64,000 nt of DNA. It comes from Allium sativum. Lineage: Eukaryota > Streptophyta > Magnoliopsida > Asparagales > Amaryllidaceae. A model generated the notes under the pieces. That model was given only the letters and a program-made list of their open reading frames with translations. It was not told the origin of the DNA and made no database searches. The DNA lies in the NCBI GenBank assembly GCA_030737875.1, contig CM060918.1:774312552-774376551 (forward strand), read 5' to 3'. Positions 23,057-35,655 of this stretch are shown one piece after another; positions within the stretch are counted from its first letter, which is position 1, and each line of letters begins with the position of its first letter. Position numbers and translations under genes: made by a program.

Positions 23057-25260
23057 GTGACAAAAAAAGCAACTAAAAAGACCAACTCTAGAGCTCCTTC
23101 CACTAGCGAGAGTGAGTCTTCCCGAAAATTTTTGGAGGAGATTCCCGCAAAGGTTGTTGCTGTTGAGAAGCTTTCCTTCATTTCTTCTCATGACGAAGTT
23201 AATGCCATACTAGGAAATTTTGGAATCTACGATGCTGAAGCTATTCCACCTAAGTTGGAGAAACTATTGTTAACACTTTGGAAGGGCACTTGCATTTACT
23301 GCCATCTATATCTAGCATCGTACTTTTATTCCTCTTCACTTTTTCTTTCATGACTTCCTTCCTCATCAACGAATTGCTCCAATATAGCCTTCCCTGAATG
23401 CTTATACGTACATACTTAGGCTATAAGTTCTATCCCAAGAGTCTATTTAACAAGGTTATGATTCTATTTCCGGGTAGGGTTCTGAAAACCCTATGTGTCG
23501 TTACTAAGTCTATTATGAAAGAGATGACAAAGGCTTTTTCGACTCTAGAAAAAAGGTCTTCTCTTCCGACCTTTGGCCTTCTTGCTAAGCATTTAATTCT
23601 TACAGTAGTCAGAAGATTTTAGGACGTCCTCCGGTAATGCACCATAGGCCGACGTGTGCTTGTTACATAAGAAAGGGTGAGCATCGTAGCTTTTCCTCTC
23701 AGTCACCCGTTCGACTTGATTCTTCTGTTAAGCTTTAAATTCTCCCTAGGACACAAGGATATTTTGTTGTTCCATTTTCCTAACCTTCTTTCCTTGTATA
23801 GATATTGCTTCCGATACAATGGGTGACGCTCCACTTGCCAGCGTTGCCCTTGTGCTTTCTCAGAAGCGTGCATAGAAGAGACTTTTTGAACCGTAGTAGG
23901 GAAGCCAGCAAAAAAAGCTGAGGTTACTGATTCTACTTTGGTAACAACCAGGATGGGAAAAGATGAGATTCCTATAATTTCCACCTTTTCTTTCAAACTG
24001 AATCCTCTAGGAGCGAAGTTCCAGCTGTTATTCCTTCTACTAGGGTAACTCTCCTTCTGTCCCCAACCTTCTACTTCTCTCTCTTGGGTAGACATTCTTT
24101 GGGCATTGGGTCATTCTCCCTTCCCCCGTATAGCCACCAATATTAGGGGTTCTTCGTCGGATCTACCTTCTTATGGTCCTTTTCTTGACTTTGTGAAGGA
24201 GGTAGCTGACTCTCATTCGTTAGCGTTTCCTTTGCTTCCCCCCAGCTCTCTTACAGGGCAATAAACTATTATTTCCCACAATCTTTAGGAAATTTCTTAA
24301 TTCTAGCATTCTTTCCAATTGTTCTGCTTTCACTTTTTAATATCCCTTTTTATCCTTTTGCAGCTCATAAAAAAATGGTTTTCTTCCCAAAAAGATGTTG
24401 CTGACTTGCTTGCTAATACGGAGGAGAACCAATTCTTGAAACTCAAAACATTGAATTGTCTATTGCAAAGGATGAATCTTTGAAGGAGCTTGAAGCTACG
24501 AAGGCCTCTCTTTCAAAAAGGAGGACAAAATACAGGTCCTTATAGGTCAAAAATCTAAGCTTATGCATTGAGTTGGATAAATCCAAAAAAAAAACTTCAG
24601 GACTTGGGCTCAATATATTTGTCTTTCTCTTCTGATCTACAGAAGGGTGTTAAAGAGGAAAGGGATCTCTTGCAAAAGTTATTGTTTCCTTCCATGATGC
24701 CAAGAGGAAGGTTGATGACTTCCTAACTAATTCTTTTAAAGAAGTCTCGACTAATGTCCTTACAGACACCCCTATAGACGTCGACATTAAGTATAAGGGT
24801 AAATGATATGGTCTTTTCTTTCCTAAACTTTGCCCGGAGGTGATAAGCGAATTTCAGAGGAAGGTAGACATTCTCGAGGAAAAGGGGGCGAATATTTCTC
24901 AGAAAGAGTTTGTAGACGTTGAGAGACTTCTTCCCTTTGAAGTGCCTAATATAGATACAAATATTTCAAAAACAGATGATAATGAACGTGATGATGAGGA
25001 TTTGGATATTAACTCAGATGGTTCTTCCAATAGAGATGATTAAGATGTCGATGATAGTCCAAAGGGCGACCCTGGCAACTTCAATGCCACCACTAATGTC
25101 GGGGGCTCCGAAACCCTTCTAGAGAAGTGTGCGGGGAAATATGTCCAATCTTCAAAGAGAGGCTATGCTCCTGACACTTGGAAAGATACTTCTATTACAG
25201 TAGCCTTAGATTCTTTGAGGCATGTTTATTTTGTTTAGCTTCCCTCGATTCTCGAAACCG
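23057..25260 (+). pseudogene. Extra gene of Tat-like element, decayed (Transposase_28-like)
   Basis: The first 98 codons (23057-23353) start with a Lys/Ser-rich segment, then SFISSHDEVNAILGNFGIYD, which parallels FIRTQDEVRAILDSYGM in the copy at 40770. A frame-shifted piece near 23351-23400 reads FHDFLPHQRIAPI and NAY, resembling the Pfam 'putative gypsy type transposon' domain (PF04195). Further pieces: GPFLDFVKEVADS (near 24175), a possible intron of about 107 bases ending TTTTGCAG at 24363, KKWFSSQK after it, and an acidic segment DDNERDDEDLDINSDG near 24980. Several frameshifts and stops break it. Function is unknown; the extra ORFs of such elements are of uncertain role. Confidence 0.5.
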
Positions 25261-25615
25261 AGGATATTTTTAATGCATTCCTAATGGCACCTTCTCCAAC
25301 ACTTGTTTTTTCTGGCGTGCTATACTTTTTCCTAATACGTCATTTAATTATACTACGTAATGAATTCATATCCTTAGATTCATCCAAGGCATTCTATACC
25401 TTTTATAAAGTTAATAACATGCAAGAAAAAAATATTCATTGCAGAGAGAATTAGATAAGGGATTATACCACCTAATCTAATAGATATTTTGAGCTTGATA
25501 AGAGTGTTTCATCTATAATGTTTTTTAAGAATGAGAAGCGGGTCCTTGCTTGAAGAAGGCTCAACTTCAGAGCCCCAATAATGAAAACAAAGAGTTGATG
25601 ATGCTTTTCTGGATA

Positions 25616-25620
25616 TTAAG
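25616..25620. repeat. Target site duplication TTAAG, left
   Basis: The same five bases recur at 29141-29145, right after the LTR that ends at 29140. Confidence 0.85.
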
Positions 25621-26291
25621 TGTAACGCCTCCACTGTTATACCCGATTTAGCAAAGGACATTACAAGTAACATCGTCTGCTAATCCGGAGAATACAACTT
25701 GACAGGGGCGATCGAATGTCAATATATCTTTATACTAACACTGACACGTCATTTATACCTCCTTACTTAATGTCTGATCTGAATTTGACGTCTTCAGTAT
25801 TAGAATAAAGTAATAAACACACTGATTCAACTTAATCAGAAATATATATCAACCACATAATAATCACAGATCATAGTAGAAAGCATATATCATAGAGTAC
25901 TCATAGTAAGTCCACAAAATGTACTTCTAATTTTACTTTCTACACCATTCAAAATAAATCACTATCTTAACAAATACATCTCATAGTACATCTGGTGAGT
26001 ATCCTACAAAGGATAAACTAAGAGTCTCAATATGTCTATCCATGGCTAGCTCACATGTCTAAAAGTCCGAGCATCCTGTAAACCTGAAAATTCCGGTCTG
26101 ACCCAGAAACACAAAATTCCAGATTAGTCTATCTCTAAATATTTGAAAAGTGAGATCCATACATATAACATATAAATAAACTTTAGTTCAACCACAAAAC
26201 GACAGTAGCAATAATTTATTATTTCACAATGATGTATGTTTGGTTTCCAATTATGATTTTTATCCTCATCACAAGTTCACGTTATAGGCAC

Positions 26292-26400
26292 GACAAGTTA
26301 ACACAACTCATTCATGACCGACCTGATCAAGGAACTATTATAAGAATGACAAGTTAACACAACTCATTCATGACCGACCTGATCAAGGAACTCTCTTTCT
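26292..26400. repeat. Tandem duplication, 56-bp period
   Basis: GACAAGTTAACACAACTCAT and the bases after it are repeated exactly at 26292 and 26348 for more than 45 bases. Confidence 0.9.
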
Positions 26401-26459
26401 CGGTCAAATGACCAAGGAAGAACAAGAATCAACATATCGAACAAACAAACATACATTCC

Positions 26460-26800
26460 AAAATCCAAGATGGTCTCGAGGCATGGTGGTATCCCTCATA
26501 TCGATCTGATACTAAAGATCGGGAACTCATGCACGATCACTAAGATCGAGGAAATCATACTCAATCAACCTGATCGAGGAAACACAATAAAAAAAGCAAT
26601 CTGGAACTCATGCACGATCGCTAGGATCAAGGAAACATAACAAAACAAGCAATACAATCCATTTCTATTATTATTGAGACCGAGGAATTACATGCTCAAT
26701 CTAAGGGATTGAGGAAGCATAGACATACGATCGTGTAGATCGAAATCTCACTTGCTCGATCTAAGGGATCGAGGAACCACATATCCGATTTCAATAATCA
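26460..26800. repeat. Degenerate GATCGAGGAA repeats
   Basis: Words such as GATCGAGGAA, GATCGGGAACTCATGCACGA and GGGATCGAGGAACC recur every 20-60 bases. This is an irregular short tandem array within the solo LTR. Confidence 0.7.
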
Positions 26801-27604
26801 AAGAACGAAATCTCAATAATAAAAGATAGTGGTAACTACGGCTTCGCTACTCCATATTAATCGTTATTTTGTTTTAATTTTTTTACTAACAAAAGTAGTC
26901 ATAAAAGTCCAGTCTTTTACAATAATGAGTTTCTCAATCTTTTTATATTTACAAGTTTGAAAAGAAATCCAAAAGTAACCTTCTTAAGCATCTAGCAGCC
27001 TCTGCCGCACACAAAAAGAAAGTGAACTCTAAAGTGACAAATACTATCATTCACAGCAATCACTATAGTTTAACATAGACGTCCCATACCATCTAGTGAA
27101 ACACAAGTATTTACTGAGAATTAGTAAATTTCACTTATTATGGATATACCCTGAAAACCTGAGTTATATTCTCTTACGGATCTAGAGACCACTTGTCGCA
27201 CACCATAAAAGAATACAATCCTAATGTGTTAATTACTATCTCAAAATCGATTATAAGAATCTAACTTGAGCATCCCATACTTCTCAGTTGGGTTCTAGTA
27301 TTCAGTCAAGAATTAGTAAATTCCACTTCAACATTCTATTCATTGGAATATACCATCTTCGATAAAATGTTTCACAAGAGCATATAAAACAATCGGTAAC
27401 ATTAAGTCGAAAATTATCTCATTCCAGATTATAGAATTAAGATTCTCAAAACTATTATCTCTTTTGAATTCCATTGTTTAAAATACTTAGTTGTTCACAA
27501 AACTATTTTATTATTTCCAAAAATTCATAACAAATCTCTTAGTCTTAAATTGCAATTTCAGTTTTTCTTAAGCATATAATTTAATAAAACTTAATCCATA
27601 CAAT

Positions 27605-28065
27605 TATAACAAAAACTTCTATCTTTCCAAAACATCAAAAATTATTAAATTCCGATAAGTTACTCAAAAGTTATGACCAAAACAATTTCGCGTGCCTAAG
27701 TATTGACACAATTTCTCAACGACAGGATAGCGACAAACAAATGGGTTTTTCTCCATCTAAACTCCAAAATCACAAGAGGCACCATAAATGGAAGTTATAG
27801 ATTAATGTCTTAGATTTCCAGAACATTAAGAATTATCAAATTCCGATAAGTGGCTCAAAAGTTATGAACAAAACAAATTCTCAGTTTTAAGTATTTTCAT
27901 GATTTCCTAAAGACAGCCCAGCGACAAACAAATGAGTTTTTCACCACTTAAACTTCAAAATTAACAGAAACACAATGAATGAAAGTTGTAGCTTATACTC
28001 TTAGCTTTCTAGATATTAGAAGTTATCAAATTCCGATAAGTGAATCAAAAGTTATGTCCATTTTA
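27605..28065. repeat. 190-bp tandem array in solo LTR
   Basis: AAATTCCGATAAGT occurs at about 27647, 27838 and 28028, spaced 191 and 190 bases. CAGCGACAAACAAATG or a close variant follows in the first two units. There are about two and a half copies, 80-85% alike by eye. Confidence 0.85.
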
Positions 28066-29140
28066 CTCTCAGCTATCAACTCATATTTTTACACAGGCCT
28101 GAGCTACATGCTCAGTTTAAAACTCGTTTTTGGCCTCCTAAAAAGCATAATTTAGAAAAATTCCTAGAATAATATTGTAGCAAATTGAAAGAGCTTTCTA
28201 CTGCAAAAAGATTGAGTTGATTTGGATAATTTAGCTATAAGTTATCACTGTTTTACATTAGTGATATTTTCACTAAAATTTTCAGCACACAAAATCAAAC
28301 AACCAATTGAATCCAAATCCATATTGCAACCAAAGCAATCATCAATTCAAGCATATCTAAGCTAAAATTTATAGCATGCAACACATTATTCAGAGATAGG
28401 TTGTGTGAGTCGAACTACTCACCTTTAATGCTTCCTATAGCTTGCCAATCTCTTACAAAACCTTGCTACAATCTTGCAATCACTTTGCTAATCACCATTA
28501 CACCCAAAAACTCAAAAACCTAAAACCAACCAGCAATTCCAAGGTTAAAAACGAGATAAAAATCATATTTTTATGACTCTAGAGAGTAGAGAAGATTACC
28601 TAGCTTTGATTTCTATAAGTATCGACCAAAACCCCTTTGATTTGCACTAGAATTTGAATGATTTAGAACCTACGGTTTTGATAAAGAAGAGGACGATGGG
28701 TTTCTCTAAAAAATTTCAGAAATGAGGAAATGAATTGTACGTACACTTGTTTCTCCGACCTTTCTTGGGCCAAGAGGTTATAGGTTAGGAGCCCAAAAAC
28801 TAATATTGTGAAAACTAGTAAAGTATCCCTAATTTTCTTAAGTTACTAACTCTAAAGCACTATTATTATTATTATAACTTTCCACTTACCCCATATCTTA
28901 CCAAAATCACAAATTAATTAACTTGTTGAAATTCTTATTTTGGAACAAAATATCCAAACCCAAACATCTATTTATTTTTAAAACTTTTTCCAAAACTATC
29001 TTAAGATTAACTAAAATAAACAATTGAATTATGCATAAAAATAATATTAATTTCACGATTAAATTCCATAAATCACAATCTAGCATAAATTCCCTCGAAT
29101 AAATTTAATTAATTAGGTGGTTAACAACCGGGTTGTTACA

Positions 29141-29145
29141 TTAAG
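29141..29145. repeat. Target site duplication TTAAG, right
   Basis: It matches 25616-25620 exactly. Confidence 0.85.
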
Positions 29146-29570
29146 CAAGGAAAGAGATTTCTTGATTGAATTTCTGTAGGAAGCGTATTGCCATTATACG
29201 AAAGATGATTTTTCGTTCTTCGATGATCTTTGCAGTGGCTTGCTTCATCGTTTGCACCAAAGTTACGTGAGATAGTTTGGATAATACCCACATCCGAAGT
29301 GAGCATAGGACCTCCTGAAAGTGTTTTCACTACCTCTTGATCTTGCTTCTAAAATACTTTCACCCTATAGAGACAAATTAATTTCAAAAATGTTAAAGAA
29401 TTCAATTATCCTGAGATTTTGTAAATGTCTAATTGAAGTTTAACAAGAAATGATTTTCTTTTTAATGTGTTCGCATTCTTAGCATTATCATCTTGTTCAC
29501 AAATTATATGTTATGCATTTTCTATATAAATGACATTGTTTATACTTTAAGCTTCTCCGACCATGTCTCA

Positions 29571-30290
29571 TTCTTCGGAGGTTCCCTTTGCTCAAAGTAT
29601 AACTAGCATTGGAAAGGAAAAAGCCACAGAGATTCAATTCCTTCGATATTCATAAATAACCCCATTACTTTTGAGTGGCTCAAAAAATTTCAAGAGAAAA
29701 GGGTTATCGTACAAAGCCTCCAAGAAGAAAAAGGGATTGGACGGGAAACTTATCCAACAAGAAAAATATTTGATTATCGTGAAGAATCTAGTGAAGATCA
29801 AACCTGCAGCAGGATTTGATAGAGACATGAACTTGATTTCGGAGAAATTTTATGACTCGACATTTCAGCTAGAGAATAGTCGGGTCCTTTTCATATCATT
29901 GAAATTTTTATTAAATGACAGCACCCTTGATTTACAATCCCTTCATCTGGGGCTCATCTTGCATTGCCGAAGCAACAAGACACCAAAAGGAAGTAGCAGA
30001 GCATTTTCCTCATTCGATAGGGCTTAGACGGAGAGCTTGTAAAGGAATAGGTCAAGTAGGTGAAATATGAAGTTTCAAAATATTTCGAGCAGAAGGGAAA
30101 GGATTGTATTAGTGATCACATTTGTGAGTATGTCAATCATGCTAAAATCCTAAAAAAGGAAATACATAATCTAAGGAAATGTAATGCTGAGTATGGAAGA
30201 TCAAAGGAGATCCTTATGAGAACCAATATAACATATAATCGGGACCTCAAAGCTCAGATTAACACAATAGATGATGTCGATAACGCCTAG
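29571..30290 (+). pseudogene. Coiled-coil-like coding remnant of Tat-like element
   Basis: Open plus-strand pieces include KNFKRKGLSYKASKKKKG (29671-30027 frame) and EYVNHAKILKKEIHNLRKCN (30060-30290), Lys/Glu-rich and helix-prone. A similar piece, EQISSLEGQLVEKDKTILEL, lies at 43813-43998 in the other Tat-like copy. Stops separate the parts. Probably these are downstream parts of the extra gene, but the link is by position and composition only. Confidence 0.35.
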
Positions 30291-30639
30291 ATGAATGAAG
30301 CGAAGCTCAAGAGAATGCTCCAAATTATTTTGAGACATCTTCAACATCCTATATTGTCAGTAATTATGGTAGAAAAGCATAATAAATTATATATATATAT
30401 ATATAAGTGTATCTATTCATGTGTGATTCGACTGATTGATCGAAGGCCTATAATAATTTTCTTCGTCTTATACTTTGTTTGTGTGTTACTTAAAATTTCT
30501 GAACAAACATTATATGTTGTAATCAATGTTAAGGTGTCAAAATAATTAAGATTTGATAGACTTCCCTTTTGCGGTGGTGAGATTGACGAAGGTCTTGTAG
30601 TTCATCAAGTCTCAAATTTAAGCATCAGGAGAATTAGTT

Positions 30640-30900
30640 CAGATACCCTTATATAAAGAAGCTTCTTTTGGTTTCCATTTGATCTGAAACCCAGATTTAG
30701 TTTATTTAGAGATCCTAAAATCCTAATCTTGGAAATATTTACGAGGCCTCCTTCGAGTTATTAGAAATCCCAAAACCAAGATTCAAGTAATAAGAAACTT
30801 TAAATTTTCAAAATCCCAACTCTGGAACTAATAAATATGAAGCCTCCTTCAGCTTATTAGTAATCCCGAAACCCAAATTTTATGGTTCAAGCTATCCTTT
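30640..30900. repeat. Degenerate tandem repeats in Tat-like remnant
   Basis: Units of 60-70 bases contain variants of TTAGAAATCCCAAAACCAAG and GAGGCCTCCTTCGAGTTATT. They resemble the array at 44780-45085 of the other Tat-like copy. Confidence 0.6.
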
Positions 30901-31649
30901 TAAAGCTAATTATGTTAGCCAATTTCATGGTTAACGCCCAAAACAATGTATTCTAGTAGAATCTCTTGTTTAAGACAGGGACGAGTCTGGATATTGTACT
31001 GCTTTTATAATCGACTTCCTGCGGAATACTTCTGGCGACTTCTGGAAAGTAAAATTTCTATAAAAGGCAAGATTTAACAGTAAGATTCCTATAGTATTTG
31101 AAGATAGCAGTCTATCCCTAAATATTTCATATTTTCTATTGGATCGATTTTCGGTTGATATCTCTCCAATGCTTTCGGTATTAATCATTCGGATAAGCAA
31201 GAGGCTCTTGGTGCTAAGATCTGAGATAACTTAACCTTTCCATTTTAAATGCTCATGTGGTTTTAGAGGTATCCTTTTGGTAAGGCAGACATCAAATCTT
31301 TCGTTTAAACATGTGGTTATTATAGAACTTATATTGGGCTTAGTTAATCTTTGAAATCCATAGTTTGGTTATTTGCTTAGCTGGTTTTGGTTGAACTTAT
31401 GAAGGACCTACAGGTAGGATGGAAGTGGTCATAGAATCTTGGCTAGATTATATTGTCTTAGGGAACCATCGATAGATATTGTCTTATATGGTTTCGAAAA
31501 TTGGGGCATCGGAATTGGTTCCTATTATGAATTCTACCTTCTACAATCTCTCAATGGATTCCTTAAATGAATTCTCGTATTTTGGAGCCATCACATGGGA
31601 AACCTGGAAAGTCATGATAGTAATATGAATAATAATTAAACAATCATGA

Positions 31650-32400
31650 CTTCAGTACCTTAATTTCTTAGCAAAACCTCTTCGTTGATACTCCCAAGGA
31701 ATAAATACTCTTTTCCCCCAAATTGATTTAGAAATTAGGATTTATAATTCAAACTTATGATCACAAGATTAGGAAACGAAAAGTTGGGTCCTAATTCTAT
31801 ACCTCTAGAGTCGTGTCTATAGGTGCGGGTTAGCCTTTCCTTTGGCATATGGGCTTCATTATGACTTTTTGGCGGTGACGTATTTAGAGGTCTCATGAAT
31901 ACTCCTTTTGCTATTCTTTAAGAGAGTTGTTATGAGACCATAGTACGTGCCCTCAAAAGGTTTTTTTTTTGAAGGCGGAAACTTTAGCTGGCTATTGAAA
32001 AAGTAATCTTGCTGGAGCTTTCGGCTTTCGGTGCTGTTGACGGCCTTGTATTTCTTCGAACACGTAGCTTTACTCATGATGATTAGTTGGTGAAGGTTCA
32101 AGTTTTCCTTATCCTTGTTTATGGTAAACCAAAAGGTATCCTATGCTTTTTTATTAACGCTTGAGAATAGTAAATCCGAGGCTCTTACCATTTGGATTAC
32201 ACCAACGGAGGATTTTCTGAAAAAGTTGAATCTTTTGCCTCTTGATCCTTGATTCCAAAAGCGTATATTGATATTCTGATTCAATCTCTTCTGAAGGACT
32301 GCTGGTTTCTGCACCGCTTCGCCTTAGTTCCCACTTTCGGCTTTCTTTTGGTTATTTTGGCGCTAATATATACCAAATTCTCAAATTAGGTATAAGCACA
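31650..32400 (-). repeat. LTR-like remnant related to the 38347 LTR
   Basis: TTGATTTAGAAATTAGGATT with the bases around it (31721-31790) parallels TCGATTTAGAAATTAGGGTT in the LTR at 38347, and CTTTCGGCTTTCG-type words follow in both. Termini are not identifiable; the right side is cut by the copia remnant at 32536. Confidence 0.55.
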
Positions 32401-32535
32401 GTCCAACCCTCATCTCTCTAATGCCCATAATCATTGGGTTCTTTTGCTATAGCCAGGTCAATCTTGGGTCACAATCTAATTTGTTTAGCCTCGGCAAGCC
32501 ACAATACTCAAGCAACAAACAAGTTACCTATCAAC

Positions 32536-33440
32536 TAAGAGTGATGCGGATTAAGAATCCTGAGTCTATATCAACCTTAGGGAGTGAATAATGTCTGCTT
32601 ATATTTATTACTATTTTTGAAATCTTTTGGATTATGCTAATAATTATGTACTTAATAATCACATAATAAAATAACAAGTAAAGAAAATGCAGTAAATTAG
32701 AAAATGAAGAACAAAACATAGAATTTTATACTAATAGGAGTTATCCTACATCCAGTCATATACTTCATAGACCTTTAATCGATATTGATTCAATTACACT
32801 TCTTGATTTCAAGGATATAAGAAGGAACCCTCCAGAATCTCAGACCTCTAGGCACATCCAACTTATCTTTAAGCAAACAAGTCACTCCCAATTACTTTTT
32901 GACCATAATCAAATCCAACTTAATTTAGCGCAAGTTACACCTTTATTAAGATGTTTGATATTGGTTTACAAATATTGCAAACTTGGATATTTTTATCTAG
33001 ACTATAATTGCTCCTATATATCAAAATTGCATTATTATCTTCAGAGGATGAAGAGAGCGTGATATAGAATCAAATCAAATTTTAATAATGATTTAGTTCG
33101 AAAAGCGGTAAAGTATAGTTATAAATTTCTTTGGAAATGAGAGAAAAATGAGGGAGTGAAGAAACAGGAATTTTCTGTTATAAATTCGTTTATGGAAGAA
33201 GATTATTTATAGGAGTGAAGGTAGTGGTTGTTCATGAATGGTAATCGCAGAGAGACACTACAATTCAAAACTAAAATTTGAAAAAATCGGTTTCTACGTT
33301 GACCTACTTATACCACTATGTCAACATACTTGTAATGTTTTTGAAAAACAACTTTTTTAAATGTTTTTGAAAATATAAAATTATATATAGTGTTTTAAAC
33401 ATTTTGAAGCTATTTAAATACTGTAAATGTATATATATTT
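32536..33440 (-). repeat. 3' LTR of decayed copia element
   Basis: It aligns with 34831-35650. Its first base pair reads TA instead of TG, so the terminus has mutated. The right end is approximate. Confidence 0.65.
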
Positions 33441-33479
33441 TTATTTAGGCAAGCATGTTTTTATAGTGGGTCATGTCAC

Positions 33480-34560
33480 TCTTTATTACTAATATGAAAA
33501 TAGGTATTTTTCACAGACCGAACGACTATAACTCATGTGATACTTTAGGTTTTCTACGACAAAGTAACTCATATGATGTTTTATTAGTTAATGGTCTAAT
33601 TAAAATTCTGTTTAAAATATAACATGCTGTAATACTTGCTTCAACACATAAAAAGTTTGTTAAATTACTACCATTTAATACAATTTTAGTGCATTCTTGA
33701 ATCATTCTATTTTTACATTATACTACTCATCTTATTGAGGGGCTTTTCGAAAATAAATTTTATAGGTTATCCCGTTCCTTGCAAAATATCTCGAAAAACT
33801 AGTTTTTGAATTCTTTATTGTGTTCACTTAGTATAATTTTAGTTTTGATAAATAGTTGATTCTGAATTCTTTTAACAAAGATATTAAAATGTTCATAAGC
33901 TACACTTTAATATTTTAAGAAATCGCCTATGCAAATCTATAATAGTTTTCTATAATTATGAACACATACTTAATATGATTTATTGATTGTATTTGCCAAG
34001 GACCAAAGATTCTAGATGAAAAAGTTCAAGGGGTTGAGATGTGGAAATCATAGCTTTTGACTTAAAAGAAATTTTTCTAAGTATTCCTAGGTGGCATGCA
34101 TCACATAAATTATCTATTACAAAATTGATTTTGTGAGGATCGCTAATGAGATTATTTTTAGAAACTTTGACAAAAGTTTATGACCAAATCTTTTATGCTA
34201 AATACAAGTGTCACCTGTATCAGCCAAAAAGCAAGTCTTTATTTGAAATTTTCATACTTACGATATAAATATTTCATTTTAGCCTTCAAAGATAATGCCT
34301 AACTCGTTATCTTCAATATATCACCAATTAATTTTGAATTTAATCTTATAACCAGAACTGCATAACTTGATAATACAAAGAAGATTGTGTTTTAAATTTT
34401 CAACTATTTAAAAACTAGAAATAGTATAAGTTTTAGAATTACCAACATTGCCAACCTCAATCACATATATTTTTAAAGTTATCCCCAAAATTGGCCAATC
34501 CACTTCAAATCTTTGGATTTCAGCCATATGCCTCGAACATTCAATATCCAACATTCACTT
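33480..34560 (-). pseudogene. Copia protease-integrase fossil
   Basis: Read on the minus strand, the piece near 34555-34520 gives LDIECSRHMAE, where copia proteases have LDSGCSRHM, so the active-site region is already changed. Then come VENLKHNLLCIIKLCSSGYK (the pre-integrase region) and NLCDACHLGILRKISFKSKA with STSQPLEL (integrase zinc region and start of core). Later pieces read EHFNIFVKRIQNQ, FARNGITYK and APQ near the expected second Asp and Glu blocks. Many stops and at least one frameshift interrupt it. RT and RNase H are absent. Similar wording to Sirevirus Pol. Confidence 0.7.
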
Positions 34561-34816
34561 CTAATTTTTCGATTTAAAATGCTTTAAGACCATATGTCTT
34601 TTCATCAAATACCATGTAACATGCATATTCCTGCAAAAATATACTTTTTCAAAAGACTAAATGTCATTTCATAAAAAATAGATACAAACCTGAAAAATTA
34701 AATCATGATGAGTTTGCGACAGAACCATATGTATGAACATAGTGTTAATAACTTGATCAAAAACTATAATTTTGGAAATAATCAAATTTCAAATTATGAG
34801 CATTTTGTAAATCAAT

Positions 34817-34828
34817 GCTCGGATACCA
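34817..34828 (-). other. Primer binding site, tRNA-iMet type
   Basis: The minus strand reads TGGTATCCGAGC, one base off the initiator tRNA-Met complement, two bases from the LTR at 34831. Confidence 0.75.
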
Positions 34829-34830
34829 AA

Positions 34831-35650
34831 TGAGAGTGATGCGGATTAAAGATCTTAAGGCTATATTAACACAAGAGAAGACTGACTAGTATATGCTTGA
34901 ATTTATGGATCTTTTCACACTCTTTTGGATTATGCTAACAAATACGTACTGAATGATCATGAAATCAGTCAAGAAATAAAATAACAAGTAAAATAATGCA
35001 GCAAAGTAAAAAAGAAAGAATGCACCGAATTTTATATTGCTCCGGAGTTATTGTACATCCAATCTAGTACTCCGTACGTTCTTTAATCACTATCAATCCA
35101 ACTACACTTAATTACTTTTTGAGCAAACAAATCACTCTTAATTACATTTCCGGCATAATCAAACCCAATGTGGTTTAGAACTAACAAGTCATGCCATTAT
35201 TAGTTGTTTGATATTGATTTTACAAAGCATGATAACATAGTCTTTCGATCTTGATTATGATTACTCCTGTAACTCATAATTACACTTTGATTTGAGAGGA
35301 TGATAAGAATTCGATATATAATCAAATCAGAGTTGAATTGACTTGATTCGGCTTCAAAATCGGAAAGTCCTAATTATATATTTCTTAGAAAATGAGAGAG
35401 AAGGAAAAGAAGTGAAGAAATAGGAATTTCTCTTAAAAATTTGTTTCTAGAAGATGACTATTTATGGAAGTGAAGAGAAGTGGTGGTTCGTGAATGGTTA
35501 TGGCCCAACATATCTTATACTACTGTGTCCACATACCTGTAGTGTTTTTGGAAAATGATTCATTTAAAAATGTTTTACAATATAAACAATATATAATTAT
35601 TTTAAATTTTATGAAACTATTTAAACATAGCAAAAGTATGTTTTACACAT
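34831..35650 (-). repeat. 5' LTR of decayed copia element
   Basis: It begins TGAGAGTGATGCGG next to the primer site and parallels 32536-33440. The similarity fades near 35640. Confidence 0.65.
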
Positions 35651-35655
35651 AATAA

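Larger units (their letters stand above)
25621..29140 (-). repeat. Solo LTR, 3.5 kb, with 5-bp target duplication
   Basis: The ends TGTAACGCCTCC and GGGTTGTTACA are an inverted TG...CA pair, and TTAAG flanks both sides. There is no internal region, primer site or PPT, so it is a single LTR left after LTR-LTR recombination. The terminal sequence relates it to the gypsy LTRs in this window. It holds two tandem arrays (26292-26400 and about 27605-28065) and a region rich in GATCGAGGAA words (26460-26800). No gene lies inside. Confidence 0.88.
22981..32535 (-). mobile_element. Eroded Tat-like gypsy element (second copy)
   Basis: This region parallels 38347-52694: a plus-strand extra gene with a FHDF...IAPIQ...NAY motif (23057-25260), further coiled-coil-like coding remnants (29571-30290), short tandem repeats (30640-30900) and a partial LTR-like region (31650-32400). 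It is split by the solo LTR 25621-29140. By analogy the element's sense strand is minus. I cannot find its left LTR, its primer site or any pol. Boundaries are approximate. Confidence 0.5.
32536..35650 (-). mobile_element. Decayed Ty1/copia element, gag and RT deleted
   Basis: Direct repeats starting AGAGTGATGCGGATTAA at 32538 and 34833 run in parallel for about 850 bases and are the LTRs. The right one is next to a tRNA-iMet-type primer site (34817-34828), which makes the sense strand minus. The 1.2-1.4 kb between them holds only protease and integrase fossils. Right LTR ends are not sharp; 33440 and 35650 are estimates. Confidence 0.75.

Noticed and set aside
27605..28065. CRISPR-like array
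   Set aside because: Units of 190 bp repeat along their whole length without unique spacers, and the DNA is a plant LTR.
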